Part shown: positions 12,027-22,564 of the stretch, piece by piece | Numbering within the stretch: the first letter of the stretch is position 1 | How the letters are laid out: each line of letters opens with the position of its first letter | Source of the DNA: an uncultured Prochlorococcus sp. | GTDB lineage: Bacteria > Cyanobacteriota > Cyanobacteriia > PCC-6307 > Cyanobiaceae | Reading direction: 5' to 3' | NCBI GenBank assembly: GCA_902606255.1 | Contig: CACLFQ010000002.1 | Coordinates: 1-55,084 of the forward strand | DNA length: 55,084 nt | Notes under the pieces: model-generated | Database searches by the model: none | The model's input: only the letters and a program-made list of their open reading frames with translations | Told to the model about the DNA's origin: nothing | Translations under genes and position numbers: made by a program

Positions 12027-12376
12027 AAAAAATAATTTTTTATAGTTATTTAAAATGCTCTACTTGCAAAAAAGCTACAAAGTGGCTTAAAAGCAAAGAT
12101 TTCGAATTCCAATTAATTGATATTGTAAAAGAACCACCAAATGTTAATTATTTAAATCTAGCTTTGGAGCAATACTGTGATGATAAGAGGATTTTTAATA
12201 CAAGAGGTAAAGCCTTTAAAACTCTTAATGTTGATATTTATCGTTTATCAAGGGAAGAAATTATTCAACTTCTTTTAAGTGATGGCAAATTAATAAAAAG
12301 ACCATTTTTGATTTACGAAGGAAAAAAAGTAATATTAGGTTTTAACGAAATTGAATATGCCAAACAATTTATATAA
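12023..12376 (+). CDS. ArsC/Spx-family thioredoxin-fold protein (TTG start)
   Basis: YSYLKCSTCKKATKWL CxxC motif; FNTRGKAFK; LIKRPFL. Confidence 0.85.
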   Translation: MKKIIFYSYLKCSTCKKATKWLKSKDFEFQLIDIVKEPPNVNYLNLALEQYCDDKRIFNTRGKAFKTLNVDIYRLSREEIIQLLLSDGKLIKRPFLIYEGKKVILGFNEIEYAKQFI

Positions 12377-12393
12377 GGTTAAAAAATCAAAAC

Positions 12394-13065
12394 TTGGTTA
12401 ATTTTATGAATACTTATATTAAAAGTTTTTTAAAAGAATGGGGTCTAGTATTTCTATTAACTTTTTTTGTTTCTTCTTGTAGATCTTTTTTCGCAGAACC
12501 ACGTTATATCCCTTCTGGTTCAATGCTCCCAGAATTACAAATAAACGATAGGCTAATTATTGAAAAATTTTCGCTGAGAAAATCTTTACCAAAAAGAGGA
12601 GATATTGTTGTTTTTAACTCACCTTACTCCTTTGACGAAAAATTAATTTCATCAAGATCTAAGCCTCTGCCAAAAAAAAGATATTGCTTTTTTATGAGTT
12701 TTCCTCCGATGTCGTTTATTCCGGGTTTGAGGGATCAAGCATGCGATGCATACATTAAAAGAGTGGTGGCACTTCCAGGAGAAATTGTCAGTGTAAATAC
12801 GAAGGGTGAATTAATAATAAATAATAAATTAATTCCTGAACCTTATGTCTCTTACAAGTGTTCATTATCTCTCATTGATACATGTGGTGAATTTGAAAAT
12901 ATAAAAGTTCCTAATGATCATTTTTTGGTTTTAGGTGATAATAGGTCAAATAGCTGGGATGGTAGATATTGGCCTGGTAGTAAATTTCTTCATAAAAAGG
13001 AGATAATTGGTAAAGCATATTTCAGATTTTGGCCTCTTAGTCATGTTGGCTTTTTCAATAAATAA
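12394..13065 (+). CDS. lepB: Signal peptidase I
   Basis: YIPSGSMLPEL catalytic Ser, KRVVALPGE, LGDNRSNSWDGRYWP. Confidence 0.95.
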   Translation: MVNFMNTYIKSFLKEWGLVFLLTFFVSSCRSFFAEPRYIPSGSMLPELQINDRLIIEKFSLRKSLPKRGDIVVFNSPYSFDEKLISSRSKPLPKKRYCFFMSFPPMSFIPGLRDQACDAYIKRVVALPGEIVSVNTKGELIINNKLIPEPYVSYKCSLSLIDTCGEFENIKVPNDHFLVLGDNRSNSWDGRYWPGSKFLHKKEIIGKAYFRFWPLSHVGFFNK

Positions 13066-13114
13066 ACCCTTTTTCTGCCTCCAACTTCATCAAAATAATT
13101 TTTCAAAAGGGTTT
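13064..13114. terminator. Bidirectional terminator-like inverted repeat between convergent lepB and the phosphatase gene
   Basis: AAACCCTTTT (13064-13073) pairs with AAAAGGGTTT (13105-13114), 31-nt loop, T/A tracts on both sides. Confidence 0.5.
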
Positions 13115-13118
13115 TAAT

Positions 13119-14447
13119 TTAAAGTGCTCCTGAAGCGGTTGAATCAATTATTCCTCCTAGGTGGGTTGTAATGTTTAGAGCGCTAATAACAGGGGGCTTA
13201 TTAGGATCATTAAAAAGGTCAATTATAGTTATGCCACCATTGCCTTGTTTTATCATCCAAATATTTGAATAATTAATCCCAAGAATGTTGCAAATCAGAG
13301 TTTTGTTGACTGCATCATGAGCAACAAGAAGGCTTAGATCATTATCCTTTTGAGATAAACAAATTTTCTCAAAAGCTTCTACGGACCTTTCTGATACATC
13401 TTTTATAGATTCACCTTCCGGCATTATTACTTCTTCAGGTTTATCATGCCAATTTTTCAGTAAAACAGGCCACTGTTCTCTGATTTCTGATTCCAGTTTA
13501 CCCTCCCATAATCCGTGACTAATTTCTACAAGTGAATCTATTCTTTCTATTTTTAAATCTTTGCTATTTTGGAGTATTATTTGTGCAGTCTCATAGGGCC
13601 TATGCATGGAACTTGAAAATGCCTTATTGAAAGAAATATTTCTCAAATATTCAAAAGTCTTTCTAGCTTGATCTTTTCCGTTGTCATTTAAAGGGATATC
13701 AATTTGGCCTTGGAATCTACCTTCTTTGTTCCAGTTAGTTTCACCATGCCTTATTAGAAATATTCTGGAATCTCCAATTTGATTTGGAATATTTTTATTT
13801 AGATGGGAAGTTTGATTTAAGCATTCAATTTGGGTCTTAAAAGAGTTATCTTTCCTTGAAATATTGAGTATCGAGAAAGAAGCATTTTCTAATCTTATTT
13901 TCCTAAAACCTTGCTTAGGCTTTCCTAATAACAAGAGGATTAAACATCTGAGAATCGCATTATGTCCTACAACTAAAATATTTACATCATCTTTGTCTAA
14001 ATAAATTTTTAAAATATCTTCTACAAAATTTGTTGCTTGAGAAAATAATTCTTGAATTGGTTTATAAGTTTTTTTGTCATTTCTTTTTAAGAATAGATTT
14101 TCTGGATCATTTTTCCATATAGGGTAAATTTCTGGAAATTTCATTTTTATTTCATCAATTTTTAGACCAGACCATTCACTAAGATCTACCTCTAGCAAAT
14201 TTTCATCAAATACAATGTTTTGTTCTTTATTGAAGGTCTTTTTAATTGTTTTTGCAGTCTCTGCCGCTCTCACAAGTGGGGAGGAATAGATTTTATCGAA
14301 GTTTATTTTTGATAATGCTTTCCCTGCTTTTCTGGCTTGTTCGTATCCTTCATCAGTTAATAATGAATCATCTGTTCTTCCTTGAATTAATCCTTTTGCA
14401 TTGAAACTGCTTAGTCCATGCCTAACTAAAACTAACCGTATAGCCAT
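13119..14447 (-). CDS. Tandem histidine phosphatase (phosphoglycerate mutase-like) protein
   Basis: Two RHG motifs in one polypeptide: LVRHGLSSFNAKGLIQGRTDD and LIRHGETNWNKEGRFQGQID. Confidence 0.92.
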   Translation of the reverse strand: MAIRLVLVRHGLSSFNAKGLIQGRTDDSLLTDEGYEQARKAGKALSKINFDKIYSSPLVRAAETAKTIKKTFNKEQNIVFDENLLEVDLSEWSGLKIDEIKMKFPEIYPIWKNDPENLFLKRNDKKTYKPIQELFSQATNFVEDILKIYLDKDDVNILVVGHNAILRCLILLLLGKPKQGFRKIRLENASFSILNISRKDNSFKTQIECLNQTSHLNKNIPNQIGDSRIFLIRHGETNWNKEGRFQGQIDIPLNDNGKDQARKTFEYLRNISFNKAFSSSMHRPYETAQIILQNSKDLKIERIDSLVEISHGLWEGKLESEIREQWPVLLKNWHDKPEEVIMPEGESIKDVSERSVEAFEKICLSQKDNDLSLLVAHDAVNKTLICNILGINYSNIWMIKQGNGGITIIDLFNDPNKPPVISALNITTHLGGIIDSTASGAL

Positions 14448-14563
14448 TATATAAATTTGAAAATTAAGATAATTTAATCATCTCATGGCTTGATTAAAAT
14501 AGATACATAAATATAAGGAACTTAAATGATAACTAAGTATAGTTTTCAACAATATAATAAGTT

Positions 14564-15925
14564 ATGATCTCTAAAAATATTTCTAAGTCAAAACTCACTT
14601 TAGCTTTTATTTCTATAGTCATAACTTTCTTTGTATGGCAGCAAGGCTTAAGAGATAGTTTAAATAGACCATCTGTTTCATTTGATATAAGTCAAAAAGA
14701 GCAAGAAATTGCTGAATTATCGGTACAATCAATTCCTGTAAATCTTAAAAAATTTTTCATCATAAATGATCCGGTTGATCAAATCAATAAATCACTCTCT
14801 GAGGTCTCATTTGAAGAACTAACAGAAAGAAATAAATTAATTCGAATAATTTCTTCAGAATCAGATGATCCTATAATCTTTAAAAATATATCCAAAGATT
14901 TTGAAAATAAAAACTTTAAATTTCTGATTGATGAGATAGAAAAAAAATCCAATAATAATTCATATAAACCAAATTCTGATAAATTTGATTTATTTAAAGG
15001 TGATAGATTTTTATATCATCTTTTAAGCCGGAAATTTGATTTTGACGATAGTTCGTTAATAACAAAATCATTTTCAAGCAAAATGTTTTTAAAAATATTA
15101 GCCATAAGACTAATACCACTTTTAACCATACTTATTGGCTCTATTCTGGCTTTAAAAATATTATGGATCACCATATCTTTGAAAAAGTTTGGTTGGCAAG
15201 AAATTTTATCTTTAGATTTAGAATTAATAGATATGGTTTTATTAATTGCAGGTGGATTTGTTGTTTTAGGAGAAGTGGTATCACCTTTGATCTCTATCAG
15301 TTTGGTTGAACTTTTTTCTAAAAATATCTCTAATGAATTGTCTCAATCTTTAAAAATATTCTTTGGATATCTTTTTATGGCTATTCCGCCATTAGGGATA
15401 GTTTATTATCAAATTAAATCTTTGAATGGTGAATTTACTTTTAAAAAGGATTATTTACAGTTCAATTTCTTGCCAATAAAATATGCAATTATTCAGGGAA
15501 TCAAAGGTTGGTTAACAATTGTTCCTTTTGTTTTATTGATTTCTCTAATTATGAATAGTCTGATCGATAATCAGAATGGTAGTAACCCTTTGCTGGAAAT
15601 TGTTCTTAATAATAATAATTACTTATCATTTTTTCTATTATTTGTAACAACAACTCTATTAGCTCCTTTATTTGAGGAGATTATATTTCGCGGAATTTTA
15701 CTACCAACTCTTTCAAGAGATTTTGGAGTAATTTCGGGAATCATAGTTTCAGCTTTTATCTTTGCATTAGCCCATTTAAGTTTGGGAGAAATGCCGCCTT
15801 TATTTGTTCTAGGGATTGGATTAGGAATTACAAGAGTTGCTTCAGGGAGTTTGTTTTCTTCAGTGATTATGCATTCTTTATGGAATGGATTGACTTTTTT
15901 AAATTTGTTCTTATTGAGAACATAA
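14564..15925 (+). CDS. CPBP/CAAX-type intramembrane protease
   Basis: Multiple TMs; APLFEEIIFRGILLPTLSR, FALAHLSLG and HSLWNGLTFLNLF motifs. Confidence 0.88.
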   Translation: MISKNISKSKLTLAFISIVITFFVWQQGLRDSLNRPSVSFDISQKEQEIAELSVQSIPVNLKKFFIINDPVDQINKSLSEVSFEELTERNKLIRIISSESDDPIIFKNISKDFENKNFKFLIDEIEKKSNNNSYKPNSDKFDLFKGDRFLYHLLSRKFDFDDSSLITKSFSSKMFLKILAIRLIPLLTILIGSILALKILWITISLKKFGWQEILSLDLELIDMVLLIAGGFVVLGEVVSPLISISLVELFSKNISNELSQSLKIFFGYLFMAIPPLGIVYYQIKSLNGEFTFKKDYLQFNFLPIKYAIIQGIKGWLTIVPFVLLISLIMNSLIDNQNGSNPLLEIVLNNNNYLSFFLLFVTTTLLAPLFEEIIFRGILLPTLSRDFGVISGIIVSAFIFALAHLSLGEMPPLFVLGIGLGITRVASGSLFSSVIMHSLWNGLTFLNLFLLRT

Positions 15926-16009
15926 AGAATTACATTTTACTTGCGAATCAAACAAAAAGATGTTTATTTAATTAATAACACTTCTTTCTTTTAAAAAAAC
16001 AAATCATAG

Positions 16010-16438
16010 ATGAAACCTTATGGGAATCAACTTAATTTAAAAAAAAAAGTTTCATATGAAAGTAAAAAAAATTCCGAAAAAATATCCATAATTAATATCA
16101 AATTAATACATCAAATTTTCGACACCATTAATATCTCTCTATTAATATTAATTTTTACCTTATTTTTCTTATCTTTTGATAGCCAAAGGAAATGGTCAAA
16201 TACATATAAAACCTTATCTAAAACAAGAGCTATCAATAATAATCTCATTGATTATATTTCTAAAATTGAGAATTTTTATATTAGTGAACTTGAGTCTCTC
16301 AATATTTATAGAAAAACTAAACCTGAAGATTTAATCTATCTAGATAAAACTATAGAAAAAAAAGAAAGTTTACTTAGGAAAAATTTAAGTAGTTTTATTG
16401 AAGGTTTTAGTGATAGCAAATATCAAAGGGGATATTAA
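16010..16438 (+). CDS. Hypothetical single-pass membrane protein upstream of ftsI
   Basis: One TM plus coiled-coil-like region; stop overlaps ftsI start; FtsL-like position and size only. Confidence 0.55.
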   Translation: MKPYGNQLNLKKKVSYESKKNSEKISIINIKLIHQIFDTINISLLILIFTLFFLSFDSQRKWSNTYKTLSKTRAINNNLIDYISKIENFYISELESLNIYRKTKPEDLIYLDKTIEKKESLLRKNLSSFIEGFSDSKYQRGY

Positions 16439-18189
16439 TGAAAAAATACAAAAAAATTGTTCGTCTAATACCCCTTGATCAAAAAAGATTTAAATTTCTC
16501 TATATTTTTAGTTTGTTATTAATATTTTGTTTGTTTGGTAGGTTAGTTAATTTGCAAGTTTTTAATGCCTCTGATTTGCAAAGGAAAGCTAGATTAATAC
16601 AGTCTTCTAAAACTAACTCCTTAAAAAAAAGGAGATCAATTGTTGATAGAAATAATAGACTAATTGCTTACGATAAACCGCTCTATAAATTATGGGCCCA
16701 TCCAAAATATTTTAATTTTCCTGGTGATTCAATTAATAGAGTTCGAAGTATTGAAGAAGTTACTAAAAAATTATCACCTATCTTGGATATTAATGATGAA
16801 ATACTCTTGGGTAAATTTAATAAAAAAATGAGTGGTATCAAGCTTTTGGATAAAATTTCTGAAGAAAAGGCAGAAAAGATTAAGAACCTTCAAATAAGCG
16901 GACTTGATTTATTTAAATATTCGCAGAGATATTATCCACAAGGGGAGATATACTCTAATCTTGTCGGTTTTGTTAATGATGAGAATAAAGCTTCAGCAGG
17001 TTTAGAGCTTCATCTAGATAATCAAATTGAAGTTTTTAATAAAAGTAATTTAATAAAAAGAGGAGGAGATGGAACTCCTCTCCCAGATAATTCAGCCCCA
17101 GGTGATTTTATTTCTGATTACAAAAGTTTAGGCCTAACTATAGATTCAAAACTACAGAAAGCGTCATTTAATGCATTATCAAAGCAAGTAAGTAAATGGA
17201 AAGCAAAGAAGGGATTTGCCATAGTTATGGATGTTAATAATGGTCGGATTCTATCCTTGGTTGCAGTCCCTTCATATGATCCAAATAAATTTTGGCAGTA
17301 TGATTCTGAACTCTTTAAGGGTTGGTATTCTCAAGATTTATTTGAGCCTGGTTCAACTTTTAAACCTATTAATCTTGCATTAGCGTTAGAAGAAAAAGTA
17401 ATCCAGAAAGATGGATTAGTAGAAGATATTGGAAAGATTAATGTTGGAGGATGGACACTTTCTAATTGGGATAAAAAAGGTAATGGATATATTGACTATC
17501 CAAAAGTATTGCAGGTTTCCAGTAATGTTGGGATGGTAAAAATAATGCAAAATTTAGACCCCAAAATATATTGGGATTGGTTGAAAAATTTAGGTATAAA
17601 TAAAAATTTAGATACTGACTTATTTGAATCAACTGCTGGCCAACTAAAGAGAAAAGATTTATTTGTAAATCAATCAATTGAGCCTGCAGTAACTTCTTTT
17701 GGTAAAGGGTTCTCAATCTCGCCACTTAAATTGGTTCAACTTCATGCGGCTCTTGCAAATGGGGGTTTTGAAGTGACTCCTCATGTAACCTCAACTTTCA
17801 AAGAAAGAGTTAATGAAAATCCAAAAAAACAATTTTTTTCACAAGAGGTCTCTAAAACTGTTCTTGAATGGATGGAAAGCGTAGTTGATAAAGGTAGTGG
17901 ATCTGGAGTAAAAATCGAGGGTTATAGGATAGCTGGGAAAACGGGCACTTCTCAAAAAGCCTTAAATGGTTCGTATACAAGTAAAAAAGTTTGTAGTTTT
18001 GTCGCGACCTTACCAGTTAATGATCCGAAATATGCTGTCCTTGTAGTCGTTGATGAGCCATCTAAAGCATATGCATATGGTTCAACTGTTGCAGTGCCAG
18101 TTGCGAGAGAAATTATCGAGAGTTTGATAGTAATTGAAAAAATACCTCCTAAGATTAAAGATCAAGGAATGATTGTTAAAAAACCCTAA
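16438..18189 (+). CDS. ftsI: Peptidoglycan transpeptidase (penicillin-binding protein 2/FtsI)
   Basis: FEPGSTFKP (SxxK), SSN, KTGTS motifs. Confidence 0.95.
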   Translation: MKKYKKIVRLIPLDQKRFKFLYIFSLLLIFCLFGRLVNLQVFNASDLQRKARLIQSSKTNSLKKRRSIVDRNNRLIAYDKPLYKLWAHPKYFNFPGDSINRVRSIEEVTKKLSPILDINDEILLGKFNKKMSGIKLLDKISEEKAEKIKNLQISGLDLFKYSQRYYPQGEIYSNLVGFVNDENKASAGLELHLDNQIEVFNKSNLIKRGGDGTPLPDNSAPGDFISDYKSLGLTIDSKLQKASFNALSKQVSKWKAKKGFAIVMDVNNGRILSLVAVPSYDPNKFWQYDSELFKGWYSQDLFEPGSTFKPINLALALEEKVIQKDGLVEDIGKINVGGWTLSNWDKKGNGYIDYPKVLQVSSNVGMVKIMQNLDPKIYWDWLKNLGINKNLDTDLFESTAGQLKRKDLFVNQSIEPAVTSFGKGFSISPLKLVQLHAALANGGFEVTPHVTSTFKERVNENPKKQFFSQEVSKTVLEWMESVVDKGSGSGVKIEGYRIAGKTGTSQKALNGSYTSKKVCSFVATLPVNDPKYAVLVVVDEPSKAYAYGSTVAVPVAREIIESLIVIEKIPPKIKDQGMIVKKP

Positions 18190-18254
18190 AATTTTTCAAT
18201 TTTATAAATATTTAGTTCATTATTGGATGATTTCATCAGAAATTAAAGCTAGTT

Positions 18255-18269
18255 TATATATATATATAT
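18255..18269. repeat. (TA)7T dinucleotide run upstream of tal
   Basis: tatatatatatatat directly read, 12 bp before the tal ATG. Confidence 0.85.
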
Positions 18270-18281
18270 GATCAAATAGAT

Positions 18282-19283
18282 ATGAAATCAATTTTAGAAC
18301 AATTGTCCTCAATGACCGTTGTTGTTGCTGATACTGGAGATTTAGATTCGATAAAAAAATTTCAACCAAGGGACGCCACTACCAATCCATCGCTAATACT
18401 TGCTGCAGCTAAGAACCCTGATTATGTGAAAATAATTGATAAAGCTTTAGAAAGTTCAGAAAATGCATTGCCCGAAGAATTCTCTGAAGTTGAATTAATT
18501 AAAGAAACTGTTGACCAAGTTTCAGTATTTTTTGGAAAAGAAATATTGAAAATTATTTCAGGGCGCGTATCTACTGAAGTTGATGCAAGACTGAGCTTTG
18601 ATACTGAAGCTACGGTAGAAAAAGCGAGAAAATTGATCAATCTTTACAAAAATTTTGGAATTGAGAAGGAAAGAATTTTGATTAAGATTGCCGCAACTTG
18701 GGAGGGAATTAAGGCAGCTGAAATTTTGGAAAAAGAGGGTATTAAGTGCAACTTAACTTTACTTTTTAACTTCTGCCAAGCCGTAACTTGTGCCAATGCA
18801 AAGATAACTCTGATTTCTCCGTTCGTTGGCCGTATATTGGATTGGCATAAAGCAAAAACTGGTAAAACTAGTTTTGTTGGTGCTGAAGACCCTGGTGTTA
18901 TTTCGGTTACACAAATTTACAAGTACTTTAAAGAAAAGGGATTCAAGACAGAAGTAATGGGAGCGAGTTTTAGAAATCTTAATGAAATAAAAGAATTAGC
19001 AGGTTGCGATCTTTTAACAATCGCACCAAAATTTCTTGAGGAACTGAAAAAAGAAAAAGGAGAGTTAATTAGAAAATTAGATGTAAGTACCCAAATAAAT
19101 AATTCTATTGACTACGAATTTGAAGAAAAGGATTTCAGATTGAGTATGTTAGAAGATCAAATGGCGAGTGAGAAGCTTAGTGAAGGTATAACTGGATTCA
19201 GTAAGGCTATAGAAGAATTAGAAAAGCTTCTACTTAAGAGATATTCAGAAATTAAAAATCAAAAATTAATTTCTGCTAACTAA
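18282..19283 (+). CDS. tal: Transaldolase
   Basis: [45 protein letters not shown]. Confidence 0.97.
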   Translation: MKSILEQLSSMTVVVADTGDLDSIKKFQPRDATTNPSLILAAAKNPDYVKIIDKALESSENALPEEFSEVELIKETVDQVSVFFGKEILKIISGRVSTEVDARLSFDTEATVEKARKLINLYKNFGIEKERILIKIAATWEGIKAAEILEKEGIKCNLTLLFNFCQAVTCANAKITLISPFVGRILDWHKAKTGKTSFVGAEDPGVISVTQIYKYFKEKGFKTEVMGASFRNLNEIKELAGCDLLTIAPKFLEELKKEKGELIRKLDVSTQINNSIDYEFEEKDFRLSMLEDQMASEKLSEGITGFSKAIEELEKLLLKRYSEIKNQKLISAN

Positions 19284-19307
19284 ATTTAAGTTTGTATTGA
19301 AAAATAA

Positions 19308-20441
19308 TTAAGTCTCACGTTTTGTTAAAAGTCTTCTCATAACTCTTTTTGCAATATCTTCATAACTCATTTCTCCTGATAATATTTGAGCAATACGTTT
19401 AGGTGCTGTTTTTCTTTTGATACCTAATTGGTATCCAGTTCTGGGAAATCTATAAAATACCTGAGCTATTCTCCTCCCCCAAGCCATTGATTTCCCCCAG
19501 ATGTTGTTAATTTTTTTTGTATAAAGATTTAAATCATCTACTTTTCCTGATAGGCACTGATCTATGTATTCTGCAGCATAAAAACTGCTAATTAAAGATG
19601 GTCTAATTCCCTCAGCTAAAAATGGATCACTTAGAGATGCTGCATCTCCAACTGCTAAAACTTTGTCACCATTAATTGAGTGGAAGCCATTCCATATTCT
19701 CAGTTTCTTACTAATTGTTTTATTAGGAAAATCATCAAAACCAAAGCTTCTGATCACTTGATTATTTATAGCCTGATTTTCTAAGAGACCATTATTTATA
19801 AAAGTACCTAAACCAATATTTAAGTTTTCTCTAAGGGGGAATGCCCATGCAAACCCATATTTTATAAATCCAAACTCAAATCTAACTGCATCTCTAGGTA
19901 TTTCACCTAACCCTCTCAATCTTAATGAGATTGTGTTCGCAAATTTCGGTTTTCTTGGCCCTAAATTGAAATAACCTGCCCATTTGGATTGGGACCCATC
20001 TGCAATAACAAGAAATTCTGATATATATTTTATTTTTTTATTGCAAGTAATTTCCCATTTATCATTTTTTTTTATGATTTTTTCTATCAATAATGGCCTC
20101 ATTATCTGAACTCCATTACTCAATGACTCATCAAGTAATAATTGATCAAGTTTCTCTCTTTTAATAATCCAAAATGGGGATTCACCAGTCAGATCAGCAG
20201 TCACATTATCTGCAGCTTTCCATCTGAATTCAACATTCTTAATTTTTGATTCTATGGAATCTTCTATATCTAAAGGAAGAAATCTTTTCATTGAAGATGC
20301 CATCCCTCCTGCACATGGTTTGTAATCTTGGAATTTTTCTTTTTCAATAATTAAAACTGAATATCCTTTCTTTGATAGGTTAAGAGCGGTGGAAGATCCT
20401 GATAAACCTCCACCTATTATTACAACGTCAAGTCCTATCAA
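19308..20441 (-). CDS. Geranylgeranyl-reductase-family FAD oxidoreductase
   Basis: [53 protein letters not shown]. Confidence 0.88.
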   Translation of the reverse strand: MIGLDVVIIGGGLSGSSTALNLSKKGYSVLIIEKEKFQDYKPCAGGMASSMKRFLPLDIEDSIESKIKNVEFRWKAADNVTADLTGESPFWIIKREKLDQLLLDESLSNGVQIMRPLLIEKIIKKNDKWEITCNKKIKYISEFLVIADGSQSKWAGYFNLGPRKPKFANTISLRLRGLGEIPRDAVRFEFGFIKYGFAWAFPLRENLNIGLGTFINNGLLENQAINNQVIRSFGFDDFPNKTISKKLRIWNGFHSINGDKVLAVGDAASLSDPFLAEGIRPSLISSFYAAEYIDQCLSGKVDDLNLYTKKINNIWGKSMAWGRRIAQVFYRFPRTGYQLGIKRKTAPKRIAQILSGEMSYEDIAKRVMRRLLTKRET

Positions 20442-20986
20442 ACTTTTAGAATTTCCTTTTCTTTTTCAGATAATTTAGTTTCTATTAAAGCAATATATTT
20501 ATTAGTAATTTTCTGAATTTCAGATTGATTATCTCTCGATTCATCAATAGAAATAAGACCATCTTTTTCGTCTTTTTTTTCTTTATCAACAGCATCTCTT
20601 CTAATATTTCTCAAAGCTACTTTTCCTTCCTCTGCATATTTAGAGGCTAATTTGCAAAATTCTTTTCTTCTTTCTTCTGTTAAAGGAGGAACATTTATTC
20701 TTATTACTTTGCCATCATTATTTGGAGTAATTCCTAAATCACTAAAAGAAATAGATTTCTCTATCGCTTGTAAACATGAAATATCAAACGGTTGTATTGA
20801 AATTGTTTGTGAATCAACAGTGCTTATTGTGGCAAGTGATTTGATTGGTGTTTCTGCTCCGTAGTACTCAACACTTACTCTGTCTAACAATGATGCATTA
20901 GCTCTGCCTGTCCTAATTGTATTAAAGTTTCTTTGCGTGGCTTCAATACTCTTATTCATATTTTCTTGAATTTCTTTTTCTTTCAT
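20438..20986 (-). CDS. frr: Ribosome recycling factor
   Basis: [41 protein letters not shown] overlap with downstream gene. Confidence 0.97.
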   Translation of the reverse strand: MKEKEIQENMNKSIEATQRNFNTIRTGRANASLLDRVSVEYYGAETPIKSLATISTVDSQTISIQPFDISCLQAIEKSISFSDLGITPNNDGKVIRINVPPLTEERRKEFCKLASKYAEEGKVALRNIRRDAVDKEKKDEKDGLISIDESRDNQSEIQKITNKYIALIETKLSEKEKEILKV

Positions 20987-21008
20987 AATTAAAAAAATTA
21001 AATGATCT

Positions 21009-21713
21009 TTAACTTATTAAAGAGCCTATTGGCTCACCAGAAACAGCTTTAGAAATGTTCCCCTTTTTGAATATATCAAAAACCATAATTGGGATATTAT
21101 TATCTTTGCAAAGTGCAATCGCAGTACTGTCCATTACTGCAATTTCATCACTAAGAACTTGTTGATAACTGAGAGAGGAATATTTTTTTGCATCTTTAAA
21201 TTGATTAGGATCACGATCGTATACTCCATCAACTTTAGTAGCCTTCATCACAACTTCAGCGTTTATCTCAGCTGCTCTCAAAGCTGCTGTTGTATCAGTT
21301 GTAAAAAATGGATTTCCGCATCCACCACCGAAGACTACAACTCTACCTTTTTCTAAGTGCCTCATGGCTCTTCTTCTAATGTAGGGTTCTGCAATTTCCT
21401 GCATTTCTATCGCTGTTTGCACTCTGGTTGCAACTCCTACTCTCTCGAGGCCATCTTGAAGTGAAATCGCGTTCATTACTGTTGCTAGCATCCCTACATA
21501 ATCAGCAGTAGCGCGATCCATTCCGTCTGCAGACCCTTTAAGCCCCCTAAAAATGTTGCCACCACCAACAACTATTGCAAGTTGTACATTATTTTCGACT
21601 ACTTTTGAAACGTCTTCTGAAATTGACTGAACTATGGCAGGATCAATACCATAAGGTTTTTCACCCATAAGTGCCTCACCACTAAGTTTTAAGAGAACTC
21701 TTTTGTAAGTCAT
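21009..21713 (-). CDS. pyrH: Uridylate kinase
   Basis: [37 protein letters not shown]. Confidence 0.97.
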   Translation of the reverse strand: MTYKRVLLKLSGEALMGEKPYGIDPAIVQSISEDVSKVVENNVQLAIVVGGGNIFRGLKGSADGMDRATADYVGMLATVMNAISLQDGLERVGVATRVQTAIEMQEIAEPYIRRRAMRHLEKGRVVVFGGGCGNPFFTTDTTAALRAAEINAEVVMKATKVDGVYDRDPNQFKDAKKYSSLSYQQVLSDEIAVMDSTAIALCKDNNIPIMVFDIFKKGNISKAVSGEPIGSLIS

Positions 21714-21837
21714 TCAATAATCGTACTTTTAAGACCTTAGCAAGTAAACGTACCGAATTTATTTTTTGTTCAGATATTGCTTGCGTCTTTAAACATTTCT
21801 AAACCTGCCTGAGGAAATCAAATAAAAATTTGTTTAA

Positions 21838-22530
21838 TTAGTACTCAATGCACTTTTGTGCTTTAATTCCTTGTTCTTTAAAAGGATGTCTTATTAGTTT
21901 CATTTCTGTAACAAGATCAGCGTAATTGATAATTGAATCAGATGCTCCCCTTCCAGTTAAAACAATATGATTTTTTCTATTATTTAAGCTTTTTAAAAAA
22001 GTGATTATTTCTTCTGCAGCAAGATAACCAAGTTTTGTAGCAATATTGATTTCATCAAGAATGATAAGTTTATAAGATTCGTTCTTTATGTATTTTTTGG
22101 CTAGTTGCCATGCCTCTTGAACTAATTGTTCATCTCTAATTCTGTCTTGTGTTTCCCAAGTAAATCCCTCTCCTAATGAATGCCAAGATATGTTTGAAGA
22201 CAAATTTTTAAATGCTTTTTCTTCTCCAGTGGTCCAGCCTCCTTTGATAAATTGAATTATTGCTACTTTATAGCCATGACCTATCGTCCTTAAAGCCATA
22301 CCTAAAGATGCAGTTGTCTTCCCCTTTCCATTCCCTGTAAAAACAATCAATAATCCTTTTTTTGTTTTTCTAATTTGTAGTCTTTCGGCTTGAATATCTT
22401 TTCTTTGCTGCATTCTTTTTTTATATGCGCTCTCATCACTATCTGGTGATAGTTTTCCTCCCATTCCTAGTTTATTTGCTTGATTATCGAGGTTAAATAT
22501 TTTCTTGGAAGATAAAGGTTTTTCTTGCAT
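21838..22530 (-). CDS. cobO: Cob(I)alamin adenosyltransferase (CobO/BtuR)
   Basis: VFTGNGKGKTTASLGMALR P-loop; LDEINIA; LTGRGA. Confidence 0.95.
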   Translation of the reverse strand: MQEKPLSSKKIFNLDNQANKLGMGGKLSPDSDESAYKKRMQQRKDIQAERLQIRKTKKGLLIVFTGNGKGKTTASLGMALRTIGHGYKVAIIQFIKGGWTTGEEKAFKNLSSNISWHSLGEGFTWETQDRIRDEQLVQEAWQLAKKYIKNESYKLIILDEINIATKLGYLAAEEIITFLKSLNNRKNHIVLTGRGASDSIINYADLVTEMKLIRHPFKEQGIKAQKCIEY

Positions 22531-22564
22531 ATGGCACTAATTTTTATTTTATGATTATAAATCT

